From positions 3,896,501-3,960,500 of the forward strand of contig WPIO01000017.1 of assembly GCA_009760855.2 (NCBI GenBank): a stretch of 64,000 bases of DNA. Reading direction: 5' to 3'. The DNA is from Cristatella mucedo (Eukaryota > Bryozoa > Phylactolaemata > Cristatellidae). How positions within the stretch are numbered: the stretch's first letter is position 1; every line of letters starts with the position of its first letter. Shown here one piece after another: positions 20,947 through 30,799 of this stretch. A program made the position numbers and the translations under genes. The notes beneath the pieces were generated by a model. It saw only the letters and a list, made by a program, of their open reading frames with translations. It made no database searches and was not told the DNA's origin.

Positions 20947-23900
20947 CTGAAAAATGAAGCGAAGACCCATCGTGCCGAGCTCGGCTCGAAGCGATCGCTC
21001 GAAGCTTCGTCGTCGGCAAAGGGCTGCGGCGACGAGCTGGTGCACCTTCCTGCCCGAAGCTTCGAGTCTCTCGGCATTATTCGTTCAGCTCCGCCTGGCA
21101 TGTCGGTACACCCATCACAACCGTAAGGAGCTCGTCCGGTACGAGCTCCTTACTAGCTAGTCGGTTTCAGTACGTGCCTCCTCCCTCCCCCCATTACGAC
21201 TGGTATCGAAATCTGTCTGACAGACATCTTCTGTTTCTAACCAACTCACCAACGCTGCTATCAACTTTGCGACTAGATTACATTGGCTCTATGTAGTCAT
21301 AAAAGGTGGCTCAGCTGGAAGCAGAGCGGTTCTTTGCTCTTCGAGAAATTTTGCAAACGTGAATGAATGTCAAAGAAGTCTGTATTGAACAAGCTACTGA
21401 CCAGTCGATGCAAATGCCAGGTATGACTTGCTTGACGCCATAGCCACTGTCGCCGGCTTACACTACTATAATTATTTCACGAAGGCTGTTAACAGAGTAG
21501 CATGCCGTTCGTATCGGCAGACGATTGATAGCAGCTTCGAGCTGATCGAGGCGTACAATTCGAACGCAGTAGTCGACGAACGGCCTCCATATGCTGCCAC
21601 GAACGAGTATTACACAAGCTAGATGCCAATCGGACACCCAGAGCTAAGAGCACCGCTTCGAACAAATATGCAGCCCTTCTATGTCTACCTCCCCACCCCA
21701 GCTGATCGCTGTTAATGGGTGTGGGAGCTCCTTATTCACCTTATCCTCCCTAATTCACAGCGGAGCCAGGGGGCATTGAAGCCCCCCCACACACTCACTC
21801 CAGCAGCAACCTGGGCCACCCTTATTCCTACTGGGCCCCGACCGTGAACGATGACGAAATTATTCCTTTTCATTCCAATCGATTAGCTCGTCGAGTTTGA
21901 GTCAAATAAATATTATGACTTTTTGCTATTATTTTCATTGATCTCAAGGACGCTAGCCCCACTACATGAAAATCTTTCTCTCCTGGCCCTCTAAATAAAA
22001 ATCTTGCATGTCCTGGCCCCTCTAGATATAATAAAAATCTCCGTCTGTAACTCCACAAAGTCATAAAGACTATGTGGGTGTTACGCAGGAGAGCTTTGTA
22101 TAGCGCACTCACAGCCTGAGTGGCTTTCTGTATGCATTCAGTAGCCAACAGACTTCATCTCACACAAAGAGAAAGTGGGAAGCATAGCAGAGTCAGGAGA
22201 GTAGTTTAGGTAGTGAGTAGCATGAAAGTAGCAGCTCAAGACCGCTGAAAAGGATGAGCCATAGTCGGCAGCAGGACAGTAGTTGTCGTTGCATAAGAAA
22301 AGTGGAAGCTTGTTCCACGAGCGCATCCATACTAGCTCTTTTAGCGAAGGAGACATGTGGTCAAACCTCTGGGATGTGAAGACTAGCCTTGCAGCCATAT
22401 TCCAAGTCAGCTGCAGCGGCCTAGTTGCTTTCTTTGGTAGCCCAACCTAAAGGGAATTACAATAATCAAGCCGAAACAGAACTAAGGAGCTAGTTTAAAT
22501 TTTTGCAAGCCACTGTGAAAGACGGCTCCTAATCTTGGATAGGGATGGGACGTGATGGCTAGCTGTAGAAGCAGTCTTCTAAATGCTTTTAAAATTTAGG
22601 CAGGTGTCGAAAATGACACCTAAATTTCGAGCACGTGGTGATGGTCGCACAACAGCATCACCTATTAGAAGAGCAAAGCCTTTTTATCTAGCCACGTGCT
22701 TAGGGTGTCCTATGAGCAGCAGTTCGGCTTTATCGTCATTTAGTTTCAAGAAGTTTTCCGACATCCAGGGTCGAATGTCGGCAAGGCAATCCTGACTACT
22801 GCTTACTCACCTTATTCACTCTTACATTATCTTACGCGGCTCGAACTTCATAATAGCTCAACTAGCATGCTATGCCTCGGCTTTTCACTTCCCGGAAAGT
22901 ATTGACTAATCAGTATTTATCTGACGACTAAGAGCGGACCTGTGGCGAAGTGAAGACCCGCTGCTCGCTGTACAAACGGTATATTGATCGGTCGGTCGGT
23001 GTGGGCAAATGGTCAGCTTGGCTGCCTGTGTCGGTCGGTGCCTGCACTTTTATTAATGCAATAGAAGGAATGAGTGGCGTGTTGGCACTCTTCGAGGAGT
23101 GCATAATTCGTTATCGACATTGTGACGAACATATTATAGTCACATAAATCGGTTTCGATAACACAGCTGAATCTTCATGCCAGTGCCATTAAGGAGGTTG
23201 CCACCGACAGTACCTAACCATACAGCTAGGTCTAGCAAAGGGGGGGTATCGGACTGCTGCCCTCCCCCTCTTATGCCCTTGTTGGCGCATCTTAGAGCTA
23301 ATCACATGAGCCTCTATCGGTCCGGAAAGGAAAATGTATGGCTCCATCCTCTCCGTGGTAGGGTGGCTCGACATAAAACACAACCGCGGTAGATAAAGGG
23401 AACGTGGTCGTACCGACACATAGCGGTAGTGTGCATTAAGAGAGTGCCAAACAGTATCAATGCCAGACATTGACCTTTCCAGAGTCAGCCAATCTTAAAA
23501 AGGGTGCAAGGGATGGAGGCGAATCGATCGACCAGCCGGCAAGCTCCTCCAAGTCGAGGTCAAGGGAGAGGTCAAGGGAGAGGTCATAGGGAAGGGCTGG
23601 TGAGCTACTGCAGGAAATGGGGAGCCATTACCCGGAGCTGGAGCAGCCTTCCCTGCAGTCAACAAGTGGCTGCATATGTCGATGCAGCTAATGAGCCGTG
23701 CTGCTGCTGCTGATATGGAAATGACAAACATGGTTGCCGCGAGAGGCTGGCCTTATCCCAGTAAAAACGGCTAGGGCAGGACCGGGGGCTCCTGCTTCAC
23801 CTTACCGAGTAGTCTAGCCAAGCCTTGCCAATTACGCTCCTTGGGAACATCCTGCCTGTGAAGCAGTGCTGCTGCGTCCATTCTCTTGCCGACAGAAACT

Positions 23901-24895
23901 TCGCTGTAGTGCACCGAGCGTGGGGCCACTGGAATGACCCAACGAATGCGATGTAGCTGCTGCTGCTGCTGCTGCTGCTTGTAGCTGCTGCTGAACTGCT
24001 TCACGAAAAGCCACGCCAGCGCATACGAAGCCGACTGGCCACCAACCGGAAGCGACTTTGCCCGAACCGTTGAGCAGGGCCACGAGGTCGACTTTCATCG
24101 GCGTCTTGGCAGCGCTCGGCTCCAGCTGCTTTCTCGTCCTGTTCGGCCGGCACCGAATGACGACGTACAGGAGCAACCCGACGACGACCGTGCCGAGTAT
24201 GGCGCAGTAGAGAGGCACCGTGGGGAACTCGGAATGGATGCTGCTGCCGGCGGTGCCCCCTGGCGACTGGGCGGGCCGGTCATCGTGGCTTCCAGGAGCC
24301 TGCTGCTGCAGCTGCTGAGCTCCGCTCTCTGCGCCTTTGTCTCTCTTTATATCTAAAATTGGAGCAATGGCACTGTTGATCAGACATCGACGGTGAGCAA
24401 AACAGGGTGCGAACGCTAGCAGTCGACCGACATCGTTCATGCTCGAGAGGCCGGCGAGGGAGTGATGCAAAAAAACAAATAATCTCAACATGGATTTTTG
24501 AGCTGCTTCTCGAGTGCTGTGATACAGACCCATTCTGAGCCGTGATGGCACACTAGGAAAGGTGGTTGCTTTCACGACCTCGGGACCGAGGTCGTGGGTT
24601 CGATTCCTGTGGTGGGCGAGTCTTTATCGCCTTGCAAGCGGTGGTGATAGCCGCAAAGGCTCTTCTGTCGCTATAGAAAAAGAGTCTGTTTAATCAGCTA
24701 GGATTTATTTATTTATTCTCTTACTTTCACAGACCCGCAACCTCTAGGCTTCTTACCTCCCCCTCACTCTCTCACTCCCCCTTTCTCTATCCCTCTCCCT
24801 CCGCGCCTCTCTCTCTCTCCCTTCCTCTCTCTCTCACTCTCTCTCCCCTCTCACTTCCCTCTCTCCCTGTCTCTTTTGCTCTCCCTCTCACTTCC

Positions 24896-24984
<89 letters not shown>

Positions 24985-24991
24985 TCTCTCT

Positions 24992-25032
<41 letters not shown>

Positions 25033-26431
25033 TGCTGGCCTTGCCTCCCTCTCACTTGCTGGCCATTGTCGAGCCTCAGTGAAACCCGGGCGGCTTGCGT
25101 TTGTCGCTGCCCACAAAAAAACGCCGTGCCCTATTCACGGTGCTGATGAATGGACGCCGATGGAGATAGGATTATATCAACAGCAGACTTCGGGCCGTGC
25201 ACCCCGGCGACCTCGCCTAGCCCTAACGTGGACCAGCACTTTCATTAGCTGCCTTTAATTAATCTTCAGATGTGCATTCTTTGAGCTGCCTTTGGTCCGT
25301 TTCAAGATGCTTTAACCCCAGCAGCTTGAATAATTGGCCTTTTGTGTTTCCGTGCGACTGTTACTCATTGCTTTGCCGGCGGATGCTGGGGCCAGCCTTT
25401 GGTGTGCATACCGGCGGCCGGGCAGCTGGCGGCTGCTGCTGATAAGCCTGCTCCGTCAGCAGCAGCACCGACTGATCGTTGCCTCCGCCCCCCACACACA
25501 CACATGGCGGGGCTTGCTCGCCCGCCCTTGCAATGCGGCCGATAGAGGCACGTGGGGGTGAGTGAGGCTTCGCGTGCAGTGGAGCGAGGTGGGTTTCGGG
25601 GGGGAGGAGAGACGGGTCTCCTCGTCAGTCGGCCTTGAAGGGAATGGGCACTGTACACCTACCGTGACACGCGGTGTCCTGCGTCGACGTGCACTCGTGC
25701 AGCGTCACCTGGCTGGCACTGCACTTGGTACACACGATGCAGCTCCGAGGCGCAGCAGCAGCAGCAGCAGCAGCTCCGTCGCCGGCAGCGGCTGCGCCGC
25801 TGCCGCCGCCACCGCTCGAGTACGTGCCGTCGGGGCACTTGATGCAGCGAGCGTCGGTCCAGTGGTCGCACGCCACGAGCAAGCCCCAGCCCTCGGCGCA
25901 GCGCAGGCACTGGACGCACGAGCGGCTGCCCGCGTTGAAGTAGAAGCCGCGCTTGCACTCCCACTGGGTGTCGTGCGTCGCGTTGCACTGCCGCGTCACC
26001 ACCGCGTGGTCGGGACTGGGCGAGCAGGCGGTGCACTGCTGCATGTGATGGCCCTTTCTTGACGCCTCGGCCGGGCTGAACGTGACGCCCTCGCGGCAGG
26101 CTTCGCACACGGTGTCGTTTCGCGCGTCGCACGGCCTCCACACGCCGCGGCCCGGCGGGCAGCGCCGGCAGCAGCGACCGGCCGCTGCCGAGTGCTCGTA
26201 GAGCGCCGGATCCGGGCACTGTCCGTGCGCGAGCGTCGGCGATACCTTCCGCTGGCCGTCGGCGTCTGCGGCGAGTCCTCCGTGGCAGCAGCAGCGGCAG
26301 CAGCACTGGACATGCAACAGGAGCAGCACGATGAGTGGCCACGGCTGCGTCGGAGCTGGCACGGCGGCCGGTAGCAGCAGCAGCAGCAGCGGCGGCGGTG
26401 GCAGCAGCAGAGGGGCTGGCGGCTCTCGCAT
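20708..26431 (-). CDS. NGFR: p75NTR-like death receptor (TNFRSF16/NGFR family), 4 exons
   Basis: A single-pass receptor of the TNF receptor superfamily; in vertebrates p75NTR binds neurotrophins and signals through its intracellular death domain. Four exons (26431-25663, 24352-24057, 23851-23806, 20946-20708) join with matching phases into 450 codons including the stop, close to the 427 residues of human p75NTR. Order: Leu/Pro-rich N-terminus acting as signal peptide (1-50), four cysteine-rich domains (about 72-255) with N-glycosylation sites NDT and NAT, stalk, membrane span (about 302-322, LYCAILGTVVVGLLLY), a short linker, then a death domain ending GRTDVVQQLG. The cysteine spacing and the pattern YC.IL..VVVGL of the membrane span point to p75NTR rather than other TNF receptors. 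The juxtamembrane linker is only about 20 residues, shorter than in vertebrates. The donor of exon 2 (GTCGCT) is weak. Confidence 0.88.
21124..21152. repeat. Perfect 12-bp inverted repeat (hairpin)
   Basis: TAAGGAGCTCGT and its exact complement ACGAGCTCCTTA, separated by five bases. In the long third intron of the NGFR-like gene. Confidence 0.7.
22030..22800 (-). mobile_element. LINE-A 3' fragment
   Basis: The - strand encodes RT C-terminal and end-of-ORF pieces (MAARLVFTSQRFDHMSPSLK, SVGYRM) and the LINE-A 3' end (inverted ATCTCCGTCTGTAACTCCAC at 22039). Frameshifted. It lies inside NGFR-like intron 3. Confidence 0.75.
22801..23805. other. NGFR-like intron 3, unrecognised part
   Basis: No domain or repeat identified. 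Confidence 0.4.
23806..23851 (-). CDS. NGFR: NGFR-like exon 3: death domain helix 2
   Basis: A 46-base exon reading DVPKERNWQGLARLLG, the W..LA..LG signature of death domain helices 1-2. Acceptor CAG at 23852, strong donor GTAAGG, phase 1 out, which matches exon 4. Confidence 0.82.
24057..24352 (-). CDS. NGFR: NGFR-like exon 2: stalk, transmembrane segment, start of death domain
   Basis: Acceptor TTTTAG, phase 1. Stalk rich in Gln, Gly and Ser, then FPTVPLYCAILGTVVVGLLL, a basic stop-transfer sequence (RCRPNRTRKQ), and VDLVALLNGSGK, which matches the VEKLLNGSAGD entry of the p75NTR death domain. The donor GTCGCT was chosen for phase 0 and alignment with exon 3; it is the weakest junction of the model. 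Confidence 0.82.
24535..24715 (+). mobile_element. SINE-A
   Basis: GAGCCGTGATGGCACACTAG (A-box region), GTGGGTTCGATTCC (B-box region), CTTCTGTCGCTATAGAAAAA and a TTTATTTATT tail. It lies in NGFR-like intron 1, antisense to the gene. Confidence 0.8.
24740..25030. repeat. CT-rich microsatellite tract
   Basis: Interrupted then nearly pure (CT)n, with its densest part at about 24896-25030. Long Leu/Ser and Arg/Glu frames here are artefacts. Confidence 0.9.
25663..26431 (-). CDS. NGFR: NGFR-like exon 1: signal peptide and four CRDs
   Basis: ATG at 26431 opens a frame with a Leu/Pro-rich hydrophobic N-terminus. CRD1 follows (from CPDPALYEHS), then CRD2 (VTFSPAEAS), CRD3 (CKRGFYFNAGSRSC) and CRD4 (CPDGTYSS to DTACH). 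CRD4 carries a Gly/Ala homopolymer insertion encoded by GCN repeats. It ends in phase 1 before GTAGGT. All CRDs are in one exon. Confidence 0.9.
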
Positions 26432-28030
26432 GGCTCGGCTGGGCGGTCAATGCACGCAATGCAGCAATGCACGAAAGCCGGCTGCTGTTTGGAAATTATA
26501 GCCCGACCCGGCCGCCCTGCTGCTTTGGCGATTGAGCCGGTCTCTGTAAGCCCACCGTAATCTGCCAGGCACAGACATTTTTATGGCCGAGCCGGAACAT
26601 TACTCTGCGGCGAGCCTTTGAACGGGTTTTATGATACCGTAAACACATTTTATGACCTACGCGGTAGCAATTTATTTCCACTCGGCGAAACGCGAGGGGC
26701 TCGCAGGCTCGGAGGGGGGCTCGCGGCAGAGAGCTGAGCGAAGCATAGTGCTGCAGCCGGCTGCTTGCGACTGCAAGTGGCTGGCGGTAGCGCGGTAGCA
26801 TAAGGCTGCTGACCGCCCTGCTGACTGCTCCAGAAAAGCGGCGGCATCCCAGCCCTGCCCCTAGGTATACCCACCCGCCCGACTGCCCTCAAAGGGCTCC
26901 GGCAAAGAGCGGCCGAGTTTGAGAAGGTCGATGGGTGAGCCTGGCAGTCGGCTGGCGCAAGCCGGCCGCAGCGCAGCGGCATCTCGGGGGGGGGGGGAGA
27001 GGGAGCGCCGGCCCGACCGGCGAGAGCGCACCGGTCGCGGCCGGCGCTCGCTCGCTCGCGGCGAACGCCGGCGGCGGTGGCTGCTCGAGCGCCGGCGTTC
27101 GCCGATTACGCAGCAGCAGCAGCCGGCTGATCGGCGAACGAGACCCGGACCGCAGCCGCGATTGCCTCGCGGCCCGAGGGCGGCTGCAGTCGAGCGCGCC
27201 GGTCGCTAATGGCGAGGCTGCGCGATCGGCAGGCTCGGCTGGGCATCTGGTTTTTGGCATCAAACGAATCGCCCAGCCTACAGGTATACAAAAAGATCTA
27301 ATCTGGCGTCGGCGTTATTGTCTGGCCGACCGAGGGCCGCTAGGTGTCCTCAGTCGATGTTAATGCCGTAATCGCTACGGTTCGCCGCCGCCGCCGCCGC
27401 CGGCGGCGGCGGCGGGCGCCAAACGAGAGGCGCCTGAATTTGCATCCGCTCAAATCAGCTACAGTAGCCAGCCAACTCGTCGGATAAGCGGCCGGCGCCG
27501 CCAGCCAGCTTGAGCTACAGGCCGGTAGCAGATCAGTCCCGCGATGTGTGCCTGCACGATGCAAATCGAGGCCCGTCGCCGACTTATGATGCCGCCCGCC
27601 GCCGTGAGCGCCGAGGTTTTTTTGTTGGAGGAGATGCTTGCGGCACTGCTGCAGCCGCTGAAGGAGCGCTTCTGTATTAGGGTTCACAAGAGAACGGTGA
27701 ACGTCGTCGAGGTCGTCGGAACGCAGGCTATGCGCTAGCGTGACTCGCGGGCTGGGAGAGCTGGGCAGCTAGAGCTGTTTGCTGGCTACTCCCTGCCGCG
27801 ACTCGAGACGAAACGTTAAGCGATGCGCTCGACCAGCGCGGCCGCTGTTTAGGCGACGTCGCGACCTTGTGCATTTTCCTTCCTCGGGCGGCGCCCGTGC
27901 CGCTCCGCCTCGCAGTCCTCGACCGCCGCCGCCTCCCTTCGCCGCCGCTGAGTACCCTCCCATAGGCCGATAGCGTGAGGCTAAGGGTAGCGCGGAAGGT
28001 CAAAGCGCAGGTTAGCTAATTCACCGGCTT
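26432..28030. promoter_or_regulatory. CpG-rich region upstream of the NGFR-like gene
   Basis: GC- and CpG-dense DNA directly upstream of the receptor start codon, most strongly 26900-27990. Probably 5' UTR and promoter; no core motif can be assigned. Open frames overlap on both strands and show no domain. Confidence 0.4.
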
Positions 28031-28039
28031 CGTTTGGGC

Positions 28040-28160
28040 TTGAGAGGCAGGATAGACTCGGCCCAATCGCCGCTCTCACTTGCGGCGGCGGGGCTCGAAC
28101 CCACGACCCGGCTCGTGAAACGCGACCATATTACCCCTAGGCTCAAGCTCAGTGACTACA
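28040..28160 (-). mobile_element. Degraded tRNA-SINE (SINE-A-like)
   Basis: On the - strand: TAGGGGTAATATGGTCGCGT and GTCGTGGGTTCGAGCCCC, at tRNA-like spacing. The tail is not recognisable. Confidence 0.45.
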
Positions 28161-28312
28161 ACTGGCTCGTCTGCTTGCTAGCTTTCCGATACCCTCGAGT
28201 CCCCGTCGTTTGGCACGAGCCGCGGGTGTTCGCCGGACCGTCGGTCCGCTCCGGACGCAGTAACCACGCAGCGGCTTCTGCCGCTCTTTGAGCTCGCCGG
28301 CAGCGAAACGAG

Positions 28313-28380
<68 letters not shown>
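28313..28380. repeat. (CT)n microsatellite
   Basis: About 68 bases of nearly perfect CT. Confidence 0.95.
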
Positions 28381-28382
<2 letters not shown>

Positions 28383-29009
28383 AGCTGCCGGCGAAATGAG
28401 AGCTCTCATTGCGAGCTCTCCTCGACTCCTCTCCGGCTCTCGGTTCTACCTCTGGCGATCGAAGAGCGAGTTGGGGTGGGTGGCCGGAAGCTGTCGCAAA
28501 AAGCGCCGATGCGTATGCTCATCTCGGAGCGGCCATTCAGGTCATTCAGCGGCTTTCAGAACCATTTCAGAACTTTTTACGAATGCATGACGAACTTGGG
28601 AAGCCGGCTGCTTTGGAGCCTTCAGTGGCTCGGCCAGTCACTTTCGTTTTGCTCTACCCAGTTTCCGTTTCGTTCTCACACTCTCGTCCGGTCTCTAAGT
28701 CTGGCGTCCTTAAGGACTTTTGCTAGCCTCCCTAGTGGAGTAATGGAAGATAGAGATTGATCGGACTACGTAACGACCGTCAGACTCGAATGGTGCAACG
28801 GTGCCTAGTTTTCGGACCCTCCCCGGCGCTCTCTTCGCAAGGAATTGTAGCCTGCCTGGCCGGTTATAATTTGCGAGTTTGCAGCACGATGTTCTAGGCC
28901 CTTGAACACTCGGATACAAAATTGTTTGAGCCTCACTGGCAAGGAACCCTGCTCGTTTAGAAAATCTCATTAAGACACATTGGATGCTGGATCAGGCATC
29001 AGACAGAAG

Positions 29010-29075
29010 CTTTATATGCGGAGCGCCTGAATAGATATTACGTTCTCTTCGGGCGCTATTCAAATGAATTACATT
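29010..29075 (+). mobile_element. SINE-B 3' fragment
   Basis: GGAGCGCCTGAATAGATATT and TTCTCTTCGGGCGCTATTCA, i.e. only the LINE-like tail part. Confidence 0.6.
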
Positions 29076-29225
29076 ATAGTATTATATTCCGACGTTCGGG
29101 CCCTTTAATTGGCACGGCCAGCGCCATGCGAAGCTTTGTGGCAGCTTCGAGCCTATGGTACTATTTCATGAGAGACGAGCTTCAATTTTAGGCCAGCTCT
29201 TAGCCTTTTGTACGACATAAGGCTC

Positions 29226-29352
<127 letters not shown>

Positions 29353-29684
29353 GGAGAGAGGCGCCGCAGAGAGACAGACAGAGAGGCCAAGCAGAGCTGC
29401 ACGGCGGTGACACATTCCATCCATTCGGACTAAACTCCGACTAGGGCTGGTCCTGGAACTCAGCCCCCCCCCCACCACCTTGGGTCCAGTGGAGCTGCCG
29501 TCCCGACCCTCCCCTTAGCACGGTCAATGGATGGCTCAGTACCATTGACTGAACTATCGCGAGTGCAGCTTCATGCCTCGTTGGAGCTCGACCTACTCAG
29601 CTTCGACCGATCACCCCTGCGGCTTGGGGCTGCCTTGGCTGACTCAGCGTGCACTCACTTCGGCATATACTATAGGTATATCAT

Positions 29685-29815
29685 ATAATAATAACATTCA
29701 TTTGCATAGCGCCCCAAGATGACTTTGTCTCTATCCAGGCGAATTAGCCATGCCTCGGGGCCCGAGCCAACTACGTAGGTCGTTAAAGGTGAGCACCTTA
29801 CCGGTGTGCTAATAT
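29685..29815 (-). mobile_element. SINE-B
   Basis: Inverted copy: AATAATAACATTCATTTGCA tail, TAGCGCCCCAAGATGACTTT, CCCGAGCC (B-box region) and GGTGAGCACCTTA (A-box region). Confidence 0.7.
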
Positions 29816-30079
29816 CACGTATGAGAACAAACAAAGGTGTGTAACACGATGAGTTACCGACTGCCACCTTTGAGTAGGCGGGTGAGTGTGGGAGCTACCG
29901 ATCGATACGCGGCGATCGATACATGGCAATCGATACGCGGCGATCGATTTGCAGCCGCTGGTGCAAGTCCGGAAAGTTTTCTTTTTTCCATGTGCCGCCG
30001 CCGAACCTGAGTCGCAAAGTCTAAGCCGAAGCCGAGACTACGCAGCCGGATTTGCAGCAGTCGCTGCTCTCACTCTGCA

Positions 30080-30520
30080 GGTCATTCTCCAGCCAAACAT
30101 CGCTTCCTTTCGGTAACCCACTTTCAGATATTTCAGTTCCACTTTATCTAGGAATCAGGTGCCCTTATATAACTGGTTCAAAACTCGGCAGCTCGGCGGT
30201 CGACGACGCAGCATACGTCACACCACTTCTGCCCTCACTGCAGTGCCTCCCGATCAAACATTGAATCGATTTCAAGATACCTTGTAGGGCTTGCCAGTCG
30301 CGTCACTCGCTAGCACCAGGCTACCTACGCGACCTCCTTGCTCCTCCAGTCACGTGCTCTCGAATAGCATGGCCGCTCCTCAGCTTGTCGCCACTCGCAC
30401 CTAACTGAAAGCTTTGGTGATCGGGCCTTCAGCTAGTATACAAGGAGAGTCTGGAACTCGATTCCGATTTCGGTAACTACGTGCAATGACCTTGGGTCAT
30501 TAAACTCTCGTCTACAGGTG
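30080..30520 (+). mobile_element. L2-type LINE C-terminal fragment
   Basis: With frameshifts the + strand reads LQCLPIKH, IDFKI and LAPGYLRDLL. These match the LHWLPVKQRI..KIL and FAPAYLSDLP region of the LINE at 57.5 kb. Older and more diverged than the other copies. Confidence 0.5.
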
Positions 30521-30699
30521 CGTCTGTCTTTTTTGCTCCTGCATGCTTTTCGTGCGTACCTGTGCACGATTCAGTGCACGTTACTAAAAAGGAATCCTAC
30601 TAATCAGCGGCCCTTGGTGTCTTTGGTCAAGTGTCTTTACATGCTTGCCTAAGGATGATACCGCGAATGGCAGTAACCTCGGTTGTAGCTACTTTTTCG

Positions 30700-30775
30700 G
30701 CATGCTGTAGAGCATCTGCATAGAGAATTAGTTCTCTCGGGATGTTATACAAACGACCTGTTGTAATGTTTATTG
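30700..30775 (+). mobile_element. SINE-B 3' fragment
   Basis: GCATAGAGAATTAGTTCTCT and CGGGATGTTATACAAACG, then TTATTGTTATTATT. Confidence 0.45.
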
Positions 30776-30799
30776 TTATTATTACAACTACCGCACGTG

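Noticed and set aside
21428-21622. A 64-codon frame inside NGFR-like intron 3
   Set aside because: No domain match and no support from splice sites.
24787-25116. Arg/Glu-rich frame across the CT tract
   Set aside because: Microsatellite artefact.
26192-26459. Alternative frames overlapping the receptor's first exon on both strands
   Set aside because: They lack the cysteine-rich-domain spacing; they are shadows of the CAG/GCN-rich coding exon.
28313-28380. CRISPR-like or satellite array in the short repeats
   Set aside because: All arrays seen are simple microsatellites or one 24-bp minisatellite; there are no spaced direct repeats.
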